From Granulosicoccus sp964435305 (lineage in GTDB: Bacteria > Pseudomonadota > Gammaproteobacteria > Granulosicoccales > Granulosicoccaceae), in assembly GCA_964435305.1 (NCBI GenBank), contig CAYSZH010000002.1, positions 11,439 through 75,438 on the forward strand: DNA of 64,000 bases. Direction: 5' to 3'. Shown here piece after piece: positions 27,269 through 35,619 of this stretch; positions within the stretch are counted from its first letter, which is position 1, and each line of letters opens with the position of its first letter. The position numbers and the translations under genes were made by a program. A model generated the notes under the pieces. It saw only the letters and a list, made by a program, of their open reading frames with translations, made no database searches and had not been told where the DNA came from.

Positions 27269-28423
27269 CTAGCTAAGAAGATGATTAAAATACCACTGCC
27301 TATCTGCCAGCTTACTTAACCAGCTCTCAGGAATTCCTCTATCACCATCAACGCCAAAACACGCCGCCAGCACGGCGCCCAACACAATAGACCTACCACA
27401 GGAATCGCCGCCGGAATAAATATTCTGCCGCACACCATGGGCGTATGAATTGGACGTTGCAAGATTGTGAACAATACTCGGAAAACCCAACTTAAGCTCA
27501 CAGGCCATACCCCATTGCCGAGTCATATCTGTAGTTGTGGATGAAAGTGAACTTAAGGCGTCATTAATCAAAGCCACAGTCGGTTTTTCTTCAATTTCAT
27601 TGGCACAGGCAATCACCCGTTTTATATCACCTGTATTAATTGCAGTTGCGAGTAATTTTGCCGAGGCCTGCGCAAAGGCCACGGCATCATCGTTATTATG
27701 AGTAACCCTGACAGCTGACTCAATAATCTCAGGTAGATTTTTCTCAGAATAATAAAACGCCAAGATAGCAGGTATACAAGACAATGCCGGTAACTGCCGG
27801 TCATCACCTCCATGATATCCATTTACACTGGCCATCTCATCCGCTATACGCTGTGCATGATCAACCAAATAGTCATCATTATCGCTACGCCGCACAGTGG
27901 CTTCAACCTTCTTTTTAAGTGCTTCACCATCGGCTTGCTTGAGACATCCCAGAACCTTGGTCACCAACTTTCGCTTAAGCGCATCATCACGATTGAACGG
28001 CAACGCATAAGCACGTTCCAGAGCGTGATGCTCTGCCCGCGCCAGGTTATCCAGAGCCTCCTTAGTAGGATGGTCAATATAACCAATATAAGTTCCACCG
28101 TAGCCAAATGCTTCCTTAAAACACAGTTCATGATGGGATTTATCATATTGGCCGCTACATTCTGATAGCGATCGCAGCAGGGCCTTCATTTGTTCGCCGT
28201 ACTGAGACGACTCGCCACGCTGGCGGCGTTCATGCGCATAATAACCTGCAACATCAGCATAGTCCTGGGCAACGTGCTGATGATATTCAGGTGCCTTGGG
28301 CTCCAGTTTACGAATGTGTTGCTGATCGTAAAGCCAATGCAAACCCAAAGATGCGGCATCGGCAACAGCCGCACCTAGCACGGCGTCATTGGCGCGCGTC
28401 TGTCTCTGGTGCACTTTACTCAT
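27269..28423 (-). CDS. ADP-ribosylglycohydrolase family protein
   Basis: From the ATG at 28423 the product has 384 residues. It shows the crystallin-J1/ADP-ribosylglycohydrolase pattern: LGAAVADAASLGLHWLYD near the N-terminus, VTHNNDDAVAFAQA in the middle and GGDSCGRSIVLGAVLAA near the C-terminus. The acidic residues that bind Mg in DraG-type enzymes have counterparts in each block. Enzymes of this fold remove ADP-ribose from proteins or small molecules. No ADP-ribosyltransferase (DraT-like) gene is nearby, so the substrate is unknown. It is divergent from the lipoprotein at 28574. Confidence 0.88.
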   Translation of the reverse strand: MSKVHQRQTRANDAVLGAAVADAASLGLHWLYDQQHIRKLEPKAPEYHQHVAQDYADVAGYYAHERRQRGESSQYGEQMKALLRSLSECSGQYDKSHHELCFKEAFGYGGTYIGYIDHPTKEALDNLARAEHHALERAYALPFNRDDALKRKLVTKVLGCLKQADGEALKKKVEATVRRSDNDDYLVDHAQRIADEMASVNGYHGGDDRQLPALSCIPAILAFYYSEKNLPEIIESAVRVTHNNDDAVAFAQASAKLLATAINTGDIKRVIACANEIEEKPTVALINDALSSLSSTTTDMTRQWGMACELKLGFPSIVHNLATSNSYAHGVRQNIYSGGDSCGRSIVLGAVLAACFGVDGDRGIPESWLSKLADRQWYFNHLLS

Positions 28424-28573
28424 CGATTTATGTTCTGCGTTCACAAAAAAGGAGTACAACTTAGCTTGTACAGAGACCTAAATCAACCGCTTATCAAATC
28501 AGGGAAATTAATTGTGATTTTGGAATATCTGGCCGATAGCGTTTTATCAGCGCCTCATAGAACACGTCGGCCT

Positions 28574-29416
28574 ATGTTTGACAGAGTCATTCTAAATATC
28601 GCTTTCTGCACATCAGTCCTAATTTTACAGGCCTGCAATGGCGGTTCATCTGAACAGCAAAATTCTGCTGCGGTTGATGCTCCACTGAGCAGCACAGCCA
28701 TCACTCAACAAGCCAATGTTGTGTTTGAGCAACGCTCTGGAAAACTCGCTATTGATGCCTGGTTTAGCGATACGAAAAACAACGCGGCTGACTCAATCGG
28801 TATTGACGACCACTGTGAACTGGATAAGCGGCAAGCCGTAGAAAACACCCTGCCTCCAAGTAATGAAATCTCAACTACAAGCGCCGTATCCACAACATTT
28901 AAAGAGCCCATTGCGATTACATCAATTACGGGCGTTTATGCCACGCTTTTGGCAAACACTAACGACCAACAAACTTACTTTGCAAGCGAGAAACGTTCTC
29001 ACACTATCGCACTTCCCGATGATGCCATGTTGACACTAGAACACCCGAACGATTCAACACAGACAATCAGTTTACCAATAAAACCGATCCAGCCAATCGA
29101 AATTCTCACACCTTCGAACCGCCTACTTGACGACCCATCGACGACGTTAACTTGGAATGAAACCGATTCAGAAGAGACACATGTGAAGCTAAGCCTTAAA
29201 TATCAATCAGGGTTTAGCGCCGGCGCTGAGTATGGCACGATAGATTGCGTTTTGATTGATGACGGCCAATTCATATTACCTGCAGAAATGCAGGAATTAT
29301 TAATTGGCGAGAGTGAGATGACACAGGTATTTATGCATCGCGAGAAAATTACCACAACGCTCTTTGGTGACATGCGTTTTCAACAGAGGCATGTAGCACA
29401 CACACCGCTATTGTAG
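28574..29416 (+). CDS. lipoprotein, paralogue of the one at 23.2 kb
   Basis: The ATG at 28574 gives 280 residues with a clear lipoprotein signal: MFDRVILNIAFCTSVLILQ followed by the lipobox Cys and GGSSEQQ. The frame is open further upstream, but that extension would bury the signal. The second half shares the pattern of the 23206-24156 product: PIKPIQPIEILTP, a LTWNETDSE turn, CVLIDDGQFILP, then MHREKITTTLFGDMRFQQR. No catalytic motif is seen. It likely sits in the outer membrane; its function is unknown. Confidence 0.75.
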   Translation: MFDRVILNIAFCTSVLILQACNGGSSEQQNSAAVDAPLSSTAITQQANVVFEQRSGKLAIDAWFSDTKNNAADSIGIDDHCELDKRQAVENTLPPSNEISTTSAVSTTFKEPIAITSITGVYATLLANTNDQQTYFASEKRSHTIALPDDAMLTLEHPNDSTQTISLPIKPIQPIEILTPSNRLLDDPSTTLTWNETDSEETHVKLSLKYQSGFSAGAEYGTIDCVLIDDGQFILPAEMQELLIGESEMTQVFMHREKITTTLFGDMRFQQRHVAHTPLL

Positions 29417-29427
29417 GCAAAGCGAAT

Positions 29428-30690
29428 TTACTTTATTGAAACACCAGCACCGACATTTCTTAGCCTGGGTGGCCTTTCAGAGACAATGTCATTGTTCTCA
29501 AGTGTAAGCCCAATAAGCGCATCGCTCTTACTGCGTGCGAAGCCGCCTGTAGATATTTCATAGGGAATACAAGCATCTTTAGCAGTAATGGTGTTGTCTT
29601 CGACTTGATTTGGGCCGTCCATCAGTACCAGTGCCACGCCTTCATCACATTCAAAGCTATTGCCTTTAACCAAGTTATTCTCTGCAGTGTCTTGAAATCG
29701 ACCTGGCAAACCACCCAGCGTTGCACACCAGCCCAAGGCATGATTACGGCCCTGCCGCGATGCGATTTGCAGGGAGTTTATCCCATTGTCAATAAACCGA
29801 TTATTCAAGATTTTGTTATTGTTGGGTGCTGTGGAGCGTATGATCGGACAAACCGTGCCTTTTAATTCGCCACAGTTCTGATACACATTAATACCACCTT
29901 CCCTGTTGTGAGCTATTGTATTGTTACTAATCACACTGTCATAAGTTGAATCCCAGGCAATCGCTTCCCTGGTTTGATTTGCGCTAATATGCGAATTTGT
30001 CAACGTGACTTTATTACTACCAGCCTCAGTATAAACTGCAATGCGTTTGGTTCCAGTAATCGTCAAACCATCCATGTTCACATTTCGACTGAAGTTACCC
30101 AGGTACACACCAATTTGCCCGCCAGTGATATCGATGTTTTTAAGAGTAATGTTGTGATGCCCGAGGGGCATTGGCTCTCCCTCATCAAGTTTACCGTTAC
30201 CCCCCAACTCACCATGAAACAAACGGATCATTTGTATGTTTGCAGCCAAGGTTCCTCTTAAGGAACAATTTTCAACCGTAATATTGGATAAAGAACGATC
30301 GTCATAAAAGCGCACCATGGGCAAATTCCGAGCCCCTGGAACCGTCGATGAGCGCGGGGATTCTGACCAGCCAAGATCAATCGTGCCGCCACGGCAATCC
30401 AGTGTTTTGTCTGAGCGATCAAACATGGCTGTTATAGGGACGGTTTGCTCACTGTCACAAAAAGTGATATCCGCATCCATCACAACACACACATGTTTGT
30501 CGATATCAGAACTTTTCATACAACTGGAAAATTCGCTCGCGTAGCGAACCACCGGACATAAATCGATTCGAGTGTCGACGTGTGGGATAGAACAGTCCAA
30601 TGGCCCATCGGCCGCGTGCAGCGAACAACTCCACAATAGCCCAAGCAACACAGCTACAGCGCTATTATTAACGATTGAAGAAGGAGCCAT
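29428..30690 (-). CDS. secreted right-handed parallel beta-helix protein
   Basis: The 420-residue precursor has a signal peptide ending LHAA. The mature part contains the regular short-repeat pattern of parallel beta-helices, such as NITVENCSLRGT, HNITLKNIDITGGQIGVYLGN, NVNMDGLTITGT and KVTLTNSHISANQT, with Asn ladders and several Cys. This fold occurs in polysaccharide lyases and C5-epimerases, but no lyase-specific catalytic set is evident. GAGG lies nine bases before the ATG. Carbohydrate binding or processing is a reasonable guess. Confidence 0.85.
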   Translation of the reverse strand: MAPSSIVNNSAVAVLLGLLWSCSLHAADGPLDCSIPHVDTRIDLCPVVRYASEFSSCMKSSDIDKHVCVVMDADITFCDSEQTVPITAMFDRSDKTLDCRGGTIDLGWSESPRSSTVPGARNLPMVRFYDDRSLSNITVENCSLRGTLAANIQMIRLFHGELGGNGKLDEGEPMPLGHHNITLKNIDITGGQIGVYLGNFSRNVNMDGLTITGTKRIAVYTEAGSNKVTLTNSHISANQTREAIAWDSTYDSVISNNTIAHNREGGINVYQNCGELKGTVCPIIRSTAPNNNKILNNRFIDNGINSLQIASRQGRNHALGWCATLGGLPGRFQDTAENNLVKGNSFECDEGVALVLMDGPNQVEDNTITAKDACIPYEISTGGFARSKSDALIGLTLENNDIVSERPPRLRNVGAGVSIK

Positions 30691-30711
30691 GAAAACTGGC
30701 CTCTAAAATGA

Positions 30712-31623
30712 CTACTTATTTAACTGCTTTGCAATAAGAGCGCCACGGTTTCTCGATAATGCGATACCCGCCAGAATGAAGGCTAAAGCAATATAGCCAC
30801 TGGTGGGCAGCACTTCATTCAGGAAGGTGGCTGCCAGCAGCACACCGAACACAGGTACAAAGAAATTAATTTGAGCTAAAAACGATGCGCCCTGCCTGTC
30901 AATGATCAAAATAATCATCCATAAAGCAAATGCGGTGGGGCCCAGGCCCAGAATAATCACAGAAATAATGGCACTTGAATTAGGGCTAAGGTGCCAGGGT
31001 TGATCCACAATCATACTCAGCGGCACCAACGCCAGGCTTGCCACTACCATCATCCAGGCGCTCACGGCCAGCCGCGGCAGTTTTACGAGCTGTTTTGTAA
31101 GAATGGCATTAAGCGCATAACATACGGTGGCCACTACAATTGCGATTTGTTGCAATACATTTGCACCTACTGTCGTAAGCGACTCCCAGCCCATTAGTAC
31201 AACAACGCCGGCTAATCCCAGCAAAACACCAAAAAACTTCCGAATTCCCATTTTCTCATCGACGGTGAGAAAATGTGCCATAACGAGCGTCGCCAGTGGA
31301 ATAATGGCCATGAATATAGCCGTCAGACCAGCTTCCACTCGCAGCTGCCCCCAGCTGATCAACGTAAACGGAATCGCATTCCCAAATAACCCACATCCAA
31401 CAACCGCAAGCCAACCAGTACGATCGGTTTTCAGGTGCTGACCGCTGAGAAAACGTAAAATCAAAAATACAAGGGCTGCAACGGACACTCGGCCAGCTGC
31501 AACAGTGAGCGGAGGAATCTCACTTACACCAATGTTGGTGAACATAAAGCTTGACCCAAAAACCAATGCCAATAACAGCATCAATGCGTAATCGGTAAAC
31601 CCGGGTGCTGGTTGGAAGGCCAT
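30712..31623 (-). CDS. DMT-superfamily transporter with EamA repeats
   Basis: About 303 residues with ten predicted membrane helices in two EamA repeats. The first contains GSSFMFTNIGVSEIPPLTVAAGR and a P-x-x-x-x-x-WGQ motif (FTLISWGQLRVEAGL); the second contains LGLGPTAFALWMII and INFFVPVFGVLLAATFL. Members export or import small metabolites such as amino acids or nucleosides by proton or cation coupling. The substrate cannot be read from sequence. The ATG at 31623 is preferred over the TTG one codon upstream. Confidence 0.9.
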   Translation of the reverse strand: MAFQPAPGFTDYALMLLLALVFGSSFMFTNIGVSEIPPLTVAAGRVSVAALVFLILRFLSGQHLKTDRTGWLAVVGCGLFGNAIPFTLISWGQLRVEAGLTAIFMAIIPLATLVMAHFLTVDEKMGIRKFFGVLLGLAGVVVLMGWESLTTVGANVLQQIAIVVATVCYALNAILTKQLVKLPRLAVSAWMMVVASLALVPLSMIVDQPWHLSPNSSAIISVIILGLGPTAFALWMIILIIDRQGASFLAQINFFVPVFGVLLAATFLNEVLPTSGYIALAFILAGIALSRNRGALIAKQLNK

Positions 31624-31826
31624 CAATTACAGTTATAAGCGGTCGTGTTCATGCTAGCTAAAGGTGTCCGGCAATGAATAGAGAGCGGCAAGTGTACTCC
31701 AATTGATTAACTGATTTTGACCGATGCGCGACCTGCTTGTCATGAACACGTCATTTGCGTTCGTGCACCCAGCATGTCACTGTAAGCGCGCAAACGTTAT
31801 TGGCCGCCCACACTCAGGAGAAACTA

Positions 31827-33071
31827 ATGCCACCAACAGATTGCTGGCTTAAATGGACCCATACTCACAAACTCTCCGTAAAACTTGCCTGTGCTCTTCT
31901 GATGAGCGTTGCTGCGATAACACTGCCGGGCCAAGCCCAGAACCATCACAGCCGTGTGCCCATGCTCGTTGATGCCCTAGATGATCAAAAACTGAAAAAA
32001 ACACTCTCGAGCTGCCAAACACAAACGCTCACAAAATCACGTTTTTCAATTAGCCACCGAGGTGCGCCACTATATTATCCGGAACATACCAGAGAGGGCT
32101 ATGAAGCTGCAGCTCAAATGGGTGCTGGTATTATTGAGTGCGATGTGACATTCACAAAAGACAAAGCGCTAGTTTGCCGCCATTCTCAATGTGACCTGGC
32201 CAGCACGACCAACATACTGACCACCGCTCTTGCTCAGAAGTGTCGGATACCACCGGATTCATCAGCACGCCACCCTTATGAAGAAGTAAGGTGCTGCACA
32301 AGCGATCTGACACTTTCAGAATTTAAAAGCCTTAAAGGTAAGAAAGATTTTGCGAACAAGAAAGCAAACACCTTAGATGACTATCTATTTTCCGAGAACG
32401 ATGAATTACAACAAATGGGTGAACTGCTAACGCACAAAGAAAGCATTGCGCTTTTCAAGTCATTGGATGTGCAAATGATCCCAGAGCTTAAAGCACCGCA
32501 GGTGGATATGCCCTACTTGAACGAATACAGTCAAGCAGATTATGCCAGTGCTGTAGTGAAAGAGTACATCGATGCAGGTATTGAACCCGAAGATGTTTAT
32601 CTGCAAAGTTTCAACCTTGACGATATTCAGTACTGGCTAGAGGCATACCCAGATTTTGGCAAACAAGCCGCCTGGCTGGATGGACGGTTTCGTGACAAGG
32701 CTTTTAATATCAAAAACCCAGACTCATGGAACCCCTCTATGAGCGCGTTATCGGATATGGGCATAACAACATTAGCCCCGCCCCTGTGGATGCTGCTCAG
32801 CAGCGATGAAAACGGAAATCTAGAAGCGTCTAAATATGCGATTGCTGCGAAAGCCGCAGGGCTTAATTTAATTGCCTGGACCCTGGAACGTTCAGGGTCG
32901 TTATCTAACGGTGGTGGGTGGTACTACCAGACGGTCAAAAATGCGATACATAATGATGGCGACACCTTACGTGTTCTTGACACCTTGCGCAACGACGTTG
33001 GCGTATCAGGTGTATTTAGCGATTATCCTGCTACAACCAGTTTTTACGCGAATTGTATGGGTATCCAATAA
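31827..33071 (+). CDS. secreted glycerophosphodiester phosphodiesterase
   Basis: The ATG at 31827 has AGGAG six bases upstream and begins a 414-residue precursor with a signal peptide cut near GQAQ. The enzyme shows the GDPD active-site series: SHRGAPLYYPEHT (His, Arg, Glu), ECDVTFTKD (Glu, Asp) and the RHSQCDL His. Later it has MIPELK and LIAWTLERSG. GDPDs hydrolyse glycerophosphodiesters to glycerol-3-phosphate and an alcohol with a divalent metal; a secreted form serves phosphate and glycerol scavenging. It has extra length compared with GlpQ (about 330 mature residues). A hairpin with a T-run lies downstream. Confidence 0.9.
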   Translation: MPPTDCWLKWTHTHKLSVKLACALLMSVAAITLPGQAQNHHSRVPMLVDALDDQKLKKTLSSCQTQTLTKSRFSISHRGAPLYYPEHTREGYEAAAQMGAGIIECDVTFTKDKALVCRHSQCDLASTTNILTTALAQKCRIPPDSSARHPYEEVRCCTSDLTLSEFKSLKGKKDFANKKANTLDDYLFSENDELQQMGELLTHKESIALFKSLDVQMIPELKAPQVDMPYLNEYSQADYASAVVKEYIDAGIEPEDVYLQSFNLDDIQYWLEAYPDFGKQAAWLDGRFRDKAFNIKNPDSWNPSMSALSDMGITTLAPPLWMLLSSDENGNLEASKYAIAAKAAGLNLIAWTLERSGSLSNGGGWYYQTVKNAIHNDGDTLRVLDTLRNDVGVSGVFSDYPATTSFYANCMGIQ

Positions 33072-33132
33072 ATAACGTTATTCAAGTGCCAATAACACTA
33101 CCCCCAGCTACTTATTGTTAGTTGATCAAAAC

Positions 33133-33171
33133 GCTCACCTGGCGCTCGCGCTATGCAAGGTGCGCTTTTTT
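33133..33171 (+). terminator. probable terminator of the glycerophosphodiesterase gene
   Basis: GCtCACCT and AGGTGcGC form an outer stem with one mismatch around a GC-rich loop, followed directly by six T. It starts 62 bases after the stop. Confidence 0.5.
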
Positions 33172-33234
33172 CAATCGACGCTCAGCTCTTTCAACTAAAG
33201 GCCCAATGACCAACAATGCCTAGCAGGTGGATAC

Positions 33235-35049
33235 TTGCGATCCAATGCCGCGCTTGATAGTCTGACGCCAGTCATTGAAGCCACCATCCCTGCGAACATC
33301 ATGCAACCAGAAGCGGACAGAATCAATCTCGAAAAGGTTCAGATGTTAGCCGATGGCCTCAGACTGCTGGTGATCGCAACAATGGCAACCGCAAGCATTG
33401 TATTGATAATTTTTTTTAGCGATATGTCCGCGATCTTCAAATGGTCATGGTACCCGTTATTCCTGCTATTAACCTACGTTCGTCTACGACATCTCAAGCA
33501 GTACGCTAACAATCTTGTCACAACTAAAAATATCCATAGAGCTATTAGAGAATTTACTTTGCTCTCGTTTTTTTCAGGGGCTTTATGGGGGTGCGTTGGT
33601 TTCCATTTAATCACAGCAGACGATCTTGTTAACAGCGTAATTATTCTTATGATACTCACAGGTGTGGTGGCAACAGCAACAGCGGCATCCACCTATTTCA
33701 TGCCATCTTATCTTGCGTTCATATTGCCAATTTTGCTACCCATGGCTTATCGGTTCTACACCTTTGATGAACCACGATTCTATTGGATAACGGCGTTCGT
33801 AATTTTTTACATTATGATATGCATAAGCGCATCTCGCGGCATTCGATCCTACATCCACCAGTCTATCGAATACAGATTCCAAAACCTGGATTTAATCGAC
33901 ACCATGCGGATAGAACAATTATCCACTGAAGAAGCGTTACAGAAAGCGAATCGGAACAGCATGGCAAAATCACGCTTTTTTGCAGCAGCCAGCCATGACC
34001 TGAGGCAGCCTCTACAGTCCTTAAGCCTATTTACGGCCACGCTTGATTCTCAAATCGATGATAAAGAGCAAACAAAAATCGTTTCACAGATAAAACACTC
34101 AGTAGAGTCATTAGAAGGACTTTTTAATGGTCTTTTAGATATTTCCTCACTTGATGCAGGCACTCAGAAAGTGAATAAACAGCACCTACTGCTAAATCAG
34201 CAGCTATTTCAGCTCAATCTAGAAACCGCACAAATAGCGAAGGCCAATAACCTTATATATGAAAGCGATATCGGTGATCACGTCGTTTTCTCCGACCCCA
34301 TGCTACTGGATAGAATACTGCGTAACCTCGTGACCAATGCAATAAACTATACAGACCAAGGCTCTGTAAAATTAAATTGTACCGAAACAGATGATCATAT
34401 TTGCATAAGCGTCTCGGATACAGGAAAAGGTATCAGCAGAGAAAATCAGGCTCGAATTTTTGAAGAATTTGTGCAACTGCACAACCCTGAACGCGACCGC
34501 AGCAGTGGCCTCGGGCTTGGATTGTCTATTGTAAAAAGACTATGCGATCTACTTGATTACAAGCTCACCTTAAGTTCTGAGGTGGGTGTTGGTTCAGAAT
34601 TTAGTATATGGTTTGATAAGGGCGATAGAAATAAGATCGAAAGACGAATACTGGGGCATAAAACAACCGATCCCAATCTTGATGGAAAATTCATATTGGT
34701 AATTGACGATGAAGAGCTGATCCGATTGTCAATGGAAGGGCTTTTGGTCACTTGGGGCTGTACGGTTATGGTTGCATCTTCTGGAGAAGAAGCTGTCTCA
34801 CAGTTAATTGAATTTGATCAACAGCCGGACATTGTATTATCTGATTTTAGATTAAGAAACAATGAAACAGGAGGCGATGCCATTCAATCTGTGCGCAATC
34901 ACTGCACAAACGAAGTGCCCGCTATTCTAATCACGGGCGATATAGCACCCGAAAGGTTACTCGAGATTGACTCGTTGAAAATGCCGGTACTACACAAACC
35001 CTGCGATCCAATAAAATTAAAACAGTTGATGCATGAACTAGCGGTTTAA
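33235..35049 (+). CDS. hybrid sensor histidine kinase / response regulator
   Basis: The 604-residue protein (TTG start, AGGTGG four bases upstream; ATG at 33301 is the alternative) has an N-terminal membrane region of about five or six helices (residues 40-200) with no obvious periplasmic sensor domain. Next come a short coiled coil, the HisKA box FFAAASHDLRQPLQS with His254, and an HATPase domain (NLVTNAINYT, SDTGKGIS, SSGLGLGLSIVKRL). The C-terminal receiver domain starts ILVIDDEELIRLS and has LSDFRL with the phosphoacceptor Asp and a KP segment. The signal is probably read within the membrane. There is no adjacent output regulator gene. Confidence 0.92.
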   Translation: MRSNAALDSLTPVIEATIPANIMQPEADRINLEKVQMLADGLRLLVIATMATASIVLIIFFSDMSAIFKWSWYPLFLLLTYVRLRHLKQYANNLVTTKNIHRAIREFTLLSFFSGALWGCVGFHLITADDLVNSVIILMILTGVVATATAASTYFMPSYLAFILPILLPMAYRFYTFDEPRFYWITAFVIFYIMICISASRGIRSYIHQSIEYRFQNLDLIDTMRIEQLSTEEALQKANRNSMAKSRFFAAASHDLRQPLQSLSLFTATLDSQIDDKEQTKIVSQIKHSVESLEGLFNGLLDISSLDAGTQKVNKQHLLLNQQLFQLNLETAQIAKANNLIYESDIGDHVVFSDPMLLDRILRNLVTNAINYTDQGSVKLNCTETDDHICISVSDTGKGISRENQARIFEEFVQLHNPERDRSSGLGLGLSIVKRLCDLLDYKLTLSSEVGVGSEFSIWFDKGDRNKIERRILGHKTTDPNLDGKFILVIDDEELIRLSMEGLLVTWGCTVMVASSGEEAVSQLIEFDQQPDIVLSDFRLRNNETGGDAIQSVRNHCTNEVPAILITGDIAPERLLEIDSLKMPVLHKPCDPIKLKQLMHELAV

Positions 35050-35619
35050 TGCGCAACTCAAATTCACCATCGCGACATTGTGCAACAGCAAGTAAGGGCT
35101 CATCTCTATGAAAATTTCCAGTTCTTAAAAAGCCAGTCGCGGCAGCACTACAAACCATCTCTGCCAAGCACATTCCAATAACAAAATTTCGACGAAGGCG
35201 TTCCAGCCCCATGCGCGCGGTCGCGAAGCTAGAAATGACGCGCAAAAGAGAATTCGTTGCTCAGCCCTGTTACTGAACCAACAAGACAATTATGCGTCTG
35301 ATCATACATCTGTGGACGAATATTCGCGATGCGCTCAAAAAGCACATCTCGTGAGCAAAGGTACCAGTTGCGGGTAGATTCTGGCACGAGGCTTGTCTCT
35401 TCAAATTCTCCAGCAGTACAAATTATTACGCCCATCTTGGGCATGTAGTGCATCTGCGTTTGGGCGGTGCGCAGGCCTGTAGTTGTTACAGCTAAGTAAA
35501 ACCTGAGTAAAACAACCCAAATAAGCCGCACCTAGGATTTTCTGGCTAGCCAGTCATGACATAAGGTGATCAGCTTAAGTATCATTGGCAAACGAGAAAC
35601 ACTAGATAACATCTACCGC
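35050..35619. other. 570-base gap between the histidine kinase and xylanase genes
   Basis: No confident gene lies here. Two overlapping minus-strand frames, roughly 35041-35245 and 35229-35531, encode protein-like text with several Cys and a hydrophobic start, and may be two halves of one decayed gene. The xylanase promoter must lie in the last part. I see no clear hairpin with a T-run. Confidence 0.4.
35229..35531 (-). pseudogene. possible small or frameshifted gene, unrecognised
   Basis: A GTG-initiated frame of 100 codons starts with a hydrophobic stretch (MRLIWVVLLRFYLAVTTTG) and contains WYLCSRDVLFERIANIRPQ and a Cys-containing HNCLVGSVTG segment. It ends just as a second frame begins to read LRRNFVIGMCLAEMVCSAAA. 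There is no proper ribosome site: AGG overlaps the GTG. It may be a frameshifted hypothetical gene or chance. Confidence 0.25.

Noticed and set aside
34931..35245. A minus-strand frame overlapping the end of the hybrid kinase
   Set aside because: Half of it is antisense to the receiver domain. Only the part outside the kinase is kept, as a possible decayed gene of low confidence.
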